Below are positions 23,967 to 24,175 of a stretch of DNA of 24,175 nucleotides, piece by piece. Source of the DNA: an uncultured Eubacteriales bacterium (GTDB lineage Bacteria; Bacillota; Clostridia; Lachnospirales; Lachnospiraceae); NCBI GenBank assembly GCA_900321145.1, contig ONVB01000262.1:1-24175 (forward strand), read 5' to 3'. A program made the position numbers and the translations under genes. Position 1 is the first letter of the stretch. The number at the start of each line of letters is the position of its first letter. The notes beneath the pieces were generated by a model. It searched no databases. It was not told the DNA's origin and saw nothing but the letters and a program-made list of their open reading frames with translations.

Positions 23967-24175
23967 GCTGTCGCGTGAGACAGCAAACAACAAAAGGATA
24001 CAAGACAAAGATTTACAGTAGAAAGGCTTAAAAAAGTTAATACTGAACACCGTTTAATTTTTTTGCCCTTCAGTATCCAACAGTTGAAACCTTGACAACT
24101 TAATACCATGTCAACCCCGAAAAATTCTAAAATGATTTTTCGAACAGAAACACAAACAGTAAGTTAGGGAACTTA
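23967..24175 (+). ncRNA. Hairpin-rich leader, probably of an rRNA operon (partial)
   Basis: No ORF is visible from the predicted start near 23967 to the window end. Four hairpins are seen. GCTGTC/GACAGC (23967-23984) lies right at the 5' end. TACTGAA/TTCAGTA is at 24041-24075. TTGACA/TGTCAA is at 24092-24114, and its left part, CCTTGACAACTTAAT, resembles the boxA-type sequences of Gram-positive rRNA leaders. CGAAAAAT/ATTTTTCG is at 24118-24142. Together with the promoter this fits a 16S rRNA leader, but the 16S 5' end (AGAGTTTGATCCTGG) is not reached, so the assignment is inferred. Confidence 0.5.

Overview
The window looks like chromosomal DNA from a Gram-positive anaerobic clostridium, most likely Lachnospiraceae. 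This is inferred from several things: the purine-rich coding strand with many AGA/AGG and ATA codons, strong GGAGG-type ribosome binding sites, a secretin-free Tad pilus locus, an EpsC-type serine acetyltransferase, a DUF5711-CvpA pair, and sigma-A style promoters with 17-bp spacers. No phage, transposase, CRISPR array or tRNA was seen. All genes but one lie on the plus strand.

Region 1 (1-1006): the 3' end of an unidentified gene, then a TagD-like glycerol-3-phosphate cytidylyltransferase (teichoic acid or CDP-glycerol precursor) closed by a perfect 11-bp terminator hairpin. About 350 bases without a gene follow, holding one extra hairpin.

Region 2 (1007-9807): a ten-gene Tad/Flp type IVc pilus operon. 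In order: prepilin peptidase, TadZ/CpaE-like ATPase with a degenerate receiver domain, TadA ATPase, TadB, a TadC-like protein with a large extra exported domain, Flp pilin, a DUF5702 protein, a TadE-like pseudopilin carrying two Cys/His modules, a second TadE-like pseudopilin, and a DUF6382-like/FHA protein. There is no secretin, as expected for a one-membrane cell. Several non-coding structures are embedded in the operon: a hairpin with a four-codon ORF, a terminator-like hairpin just before flp, and a 171-bp imperfect palindrome between the DUF5702 and TadE-like genes.

Region 3 (9808-12908): tex behind a strong extended -10 promoter, convergent with a stand-alone rfbC (dTDP-4-dehydrorhamnose 3,5-epimerase) on the minus strand. 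The two share a 16-bp hairpin terminator. rfbC has a good promoter that is divergent from that of the next unit.

Region 4 (12909-20603): a large TPR/nucleotidyltransferase-like/DUF4125 protein translationally overlapping an EpsC-type serine acetyltransferase; a CorA-family transporter with its own promoter; a REP-like palindrome; 2-isopropylmalate synthase (leuA); and a degenerate HD-GYP protein closed by a terminator.

Region 5 (20604-24175): a three-gene envelope operon (two-TM coiled-coil protein, DUF5711 protein, CvpA-family protein). It is followed by a very strong promoter with an A/T-tract UP-like element and a hairpin-rich leader, which I read as the start of an rRNA operon whose 16S gene lies beyond the window.

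The most unusual items are the tandem Cys/His modules on a TadE-type pseudopilin, the 171-bp palindrome inside the pilus operon, the possible ATA start codon of tadA, and the overlapping pairing of a polymerase-beta-like nucleotidyltransferase protein with serine acetyltransferase.
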